The position numbers were made by a program, and so were the translations under genes. Below, one piece after another: positions 62,891 to 64,000 of a stretch of 64,000 nucleotides of DNA; within the stretch, counting starts at the first letter, position 1; every line of letters starts with the position of its first letter. Below the pieces are notes generated by a model, which saw only the letters and a program-made list of their open reading frames with translations, did no database searches and was not told the origin of the DNA. Source of the stretch: Labrenzia sp. R4_2 (lineage in GTDB: Bacteria > Pseudomonadota > Alphaproteobacteria > Rhizobiales > Stappiaceae). Where the stretch lies: positions 310,001 through 374,000 of the forward strand of contig NZ_JAGHRJ010000002.1 in the NCBI RefSeq assembly GCF_017743865.1, written 5' to 3'.

Positions 62891-64000
62891 TTACAAACGA
62901 CCGCCTGTATCAGCTCCACCGTTGCCGTTCCCGTTGCCATTCCCGTTGTTACCGGAATTGCCGTTTCCATTTCCATTGTTGCCGGAATTACCGTTCCCGT
63001 TTCCGTTGTTGCCGGAATTACCGTTCCCGTTTCCGTTGTTGCCGGAATTGCCGTTGCCATTTCCGTTGTTGCCGGAATTGCCGTTGCCATTTCCGTTGTT
63101 GCCGGAATTGCCGTTCCCGTTTCCGTTGTTGCCGGAATTGCCGTTCCCGTTTCCGTTGTTACCGGAATTGCCGTTGCCATTCCCGTTGTTGCCGGAATTG
63201 CCGTTGCCATTCCCGTTGTTGCCGGAATTGCCGTTGCCATTCCCGTTGTTGCCGGAATTGCCGTTGCCATTCCCGTTGTTGCCGGAATTGCCGTTGCCAT
63301 TTCCGTTGTTACCGGAATTGCCATTGCCATTTCCGTTGTTACCGGAATTGCCGTTACCATTCCCGTTGTTGCCGGAATTGCCGTTGCCATTTCCGTTGTT
63401 GCCGGAATTGCCGTTGCCATTTCCGTTGTTGCCGGAATTGCCGTTGCCATTCCCGTTGCCACTTCCATTGTTGCCAGCGGATTCGCCGCTCCCGGAAGAA
63501 CTGCCCGCGCTCCCATTACCGGCGCCACCCGTGTTGCCACCAGCATTCTGCCCTTGGCTGTTTGTTGAGCCTCCCGAAACGCCTTGATTGGAGGTGTTTG
63601 TAGACGGGCTCGGAACATTTCCGATTGACGGAGTGGCAAAAGCCGGAGCCCTTGCAGCGCCCGGTGACACAGAGGGCGCATTCACACCGGACACCGACAA
63701 GCCCGACCGGCTGCCGGGCGCGCTTGAGGCACTTTGACCTGGTCCCAGCGAAGCGGTTTGGCCGGTCGCCAAATCGGAGACCTCGACAAGGCCACGTTCA
63801 ACAGAGACCCGCGCTTCGCGGCTGTTTACCGAAACACCAAACCGCGTTCCTTTGACAACAGCGGCGAGAAAAGGGGTTTCGACTGTAAAATGCGGACGCC
63901 CGCGCTTTTGAACATCGACAGTCAAGCGGCCAGAGCGCTGAAGCAACGTCGTCTTTCGGTTATTACTTCGATACTTCGAAAGGGCAAACTTGGCGTTCGG
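62891..64000 (-). CDS. FecR-domain protein with Gly/Asn repeat tail (5' end beyond the window)
   Basis: The frame stays open to the right edge, so the true start lies outside. The part nearest the edge is a FecR domain (SGRLTVDVQKRGRPHFTVETPFLAAVVKGTRFGVSV), the fold of anti-sigma-factor FecR periplasmic regions. Next comes a Ser/Gly/Pro linker with SLGPGQSASSAPG, then about 17 copies of the ten-residue unit GNNGNGNGNS, ending GGADTGGRL. The repeat tail resembles a flexible, secreted or cell-surface spacer. The downstream CHASE2 gene is on the same strand, so the FecR part may tune or partner that sensor. Whether a signal peptide exists cannot be seen here. Confidence 0.85.
   Translation of the reverse strand, partial: PNAKFALSKYRSNNRKTTLLQRSGRLTVDVQKRGRPHFTVETPFLAAVVKGTRFGVSVNSREARVSVERGLVEVSDLATGQTASLGPGQSASSAPGSRSGLSVSGVNAPSVSPGAARAPAFATPSIGNVPSPSTNTSNQGVSGGSTNSQGQNAGGNTGGAGNGSAGSSSGSGESAGNNGSGNGNGNGNSGNNGNGNGNSGNNGNGNGNSGNNGNGNGNSGNNGNGNGNSGNNGNGNGNSGNNGNGNGNSGNNGNGNGNSGNNGNGNGNSGNNGNGNGNSGNNGNGNGNSGNNGNGNGNSGNNGNGNGNSGNNGNGNGNSGNNGNGNGNSGNNGNGNGNSGNNGNGNGNSGNNGNGNGNGNGGADTGGRL
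62941..63450 (-). repeat. 30-bp tandem repeat encoding GNNGNGNGNS
   Basis: Seventeen consecutive 30-bp units. Nearly all differences between units are at third codon positions (GGC/GGA/GGT, AAC/AAT), so the protein repeat is essentially uniform while the DNA is not. Neighbouring units share variants in blocks, consistent with expansion by local duplication. The array is free of stop codons in other frames as well, which creates large meaningless open frames on both strands. Confidence 0.92.

Noticed and set aside
62941-63450. CRISPR array
   Set aside because: The 30-bp units are direct tandem repeats with no spacers and lie inside a coding frame.
62795-63681. Large open frames on both strands across the Gly/Asn repeat
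   Set aside because: They exist only because the 30-bp repeat has no stop in any frame; the proteins are low-complexity shadows (repeats of VAGIAVAI or LPELPLPFPL type).

Overview
This window is a chromosomal segment of a moderately GC-rich alphaproteobacterium. The gene set (class I PHA synthase, aminotransferase–hom–glpX–recJ cluster, rplM–rpsI, TamA/TamB, a divergent betaine-type oxidoreductase and MttB-family pair) and the look of the proteins suggest a marine member of the Hyphomicrobiales, close to Roseibium/Labrenzia (Stappiaceae). That placement is an inference from family resemblance. There is no rRNA, complete tRNA, prophage, insertion sequence or CRISPR array. Genes are dense and change strand often.

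Layout. 1–2.2 kb: the 5' end of a Nudix gene cut by the window edge, a nitrilase-superfamily hydrolase, a 63-residue tail-anchored protein and a LysE-type exporter. 2.2–7.6 kb: a minus-strand cluster of a class I/II aminotransferase, homoserine dehydrogenase, GlpX fructose bisphosphatase and RecJ. 7.8–14.1 kb: a membrane diguanylate cyclase, a small lipoprotein, PhaC and a PAS-GAF-GGDEF-EAL protein. 14.3–20.9 kb: a membrane protein, an agmatinase-family ureohydrolase, guanine deaminase, a small membrane protein with an HlyD-type adaptor, and an MFS pump divergent from a MerR regulator. 20.9–27.2 kb: a MATE exporter, an unusual SHMT-like PLP enzyme divergent from a LysR regulator, and a RimB–RimK–aspartoacylase-like cassette.

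27.6–33.3 kb: MarR with an alpha/beta hydrolase, an atypical SDR with an F420-type NADPH reductase divergent from LysR, and an MFS transporter overlapping an 'amino acid synthesis' family gene. 33.5–38.9 kb: a LuxR-HTH/GAF protein, rpsI and rplM with a readable promoter and terminator, a membrane GGDEF protein, a PaaI-type thioesterase and a ferric-reductase-like flavoprotein. 39–42.8 kb: secreted proteins, including two tandem orphan solute-binding proteins. 42.8–51.2 kb: a one-carbon region with betaine–homocysteine methyltransferase, a dimethylglycine-dehydrogenase-like FAD/GcvT protein, a non-pyrrolysine MttB homologue, a GFA-family protein and FolD, with an AGE-family epimerase between the last two. 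51.4–57.7 kb: tamA–tamB. 57.9–64 kb: an XRE regulator, a GabD-type dehydrogenase, a CHASE2–PAS–GGDEF*–EAL protein and, upstream of it on the same strand, a FecR-domain protein with a 30-bp minisatellite, running off the right edge.

How it fits together. The best-supported functional group is methylamine/betaine one-carbon metabolism: BHMT would make dimethylglycine and methionine, the FAD/GcvT protein would pass further methyls to tetrahydrofolate, FolD would interconvert the folate C1 pool, and the GFA protein next to MttB may handle formaldehyde. A second theme is cyclic-di-GMP, with four GGDEF proteins, of which two also carry EAL and one has lost the GGDEF motif. The items most worth a second look are the Rim cassette, the FecR/minisatellite–CHASE2 pair, the noncanonical SHMT, the orphan terminator and structured leader upstream of the BHMT gene, and several readable operators in divergent promoters.
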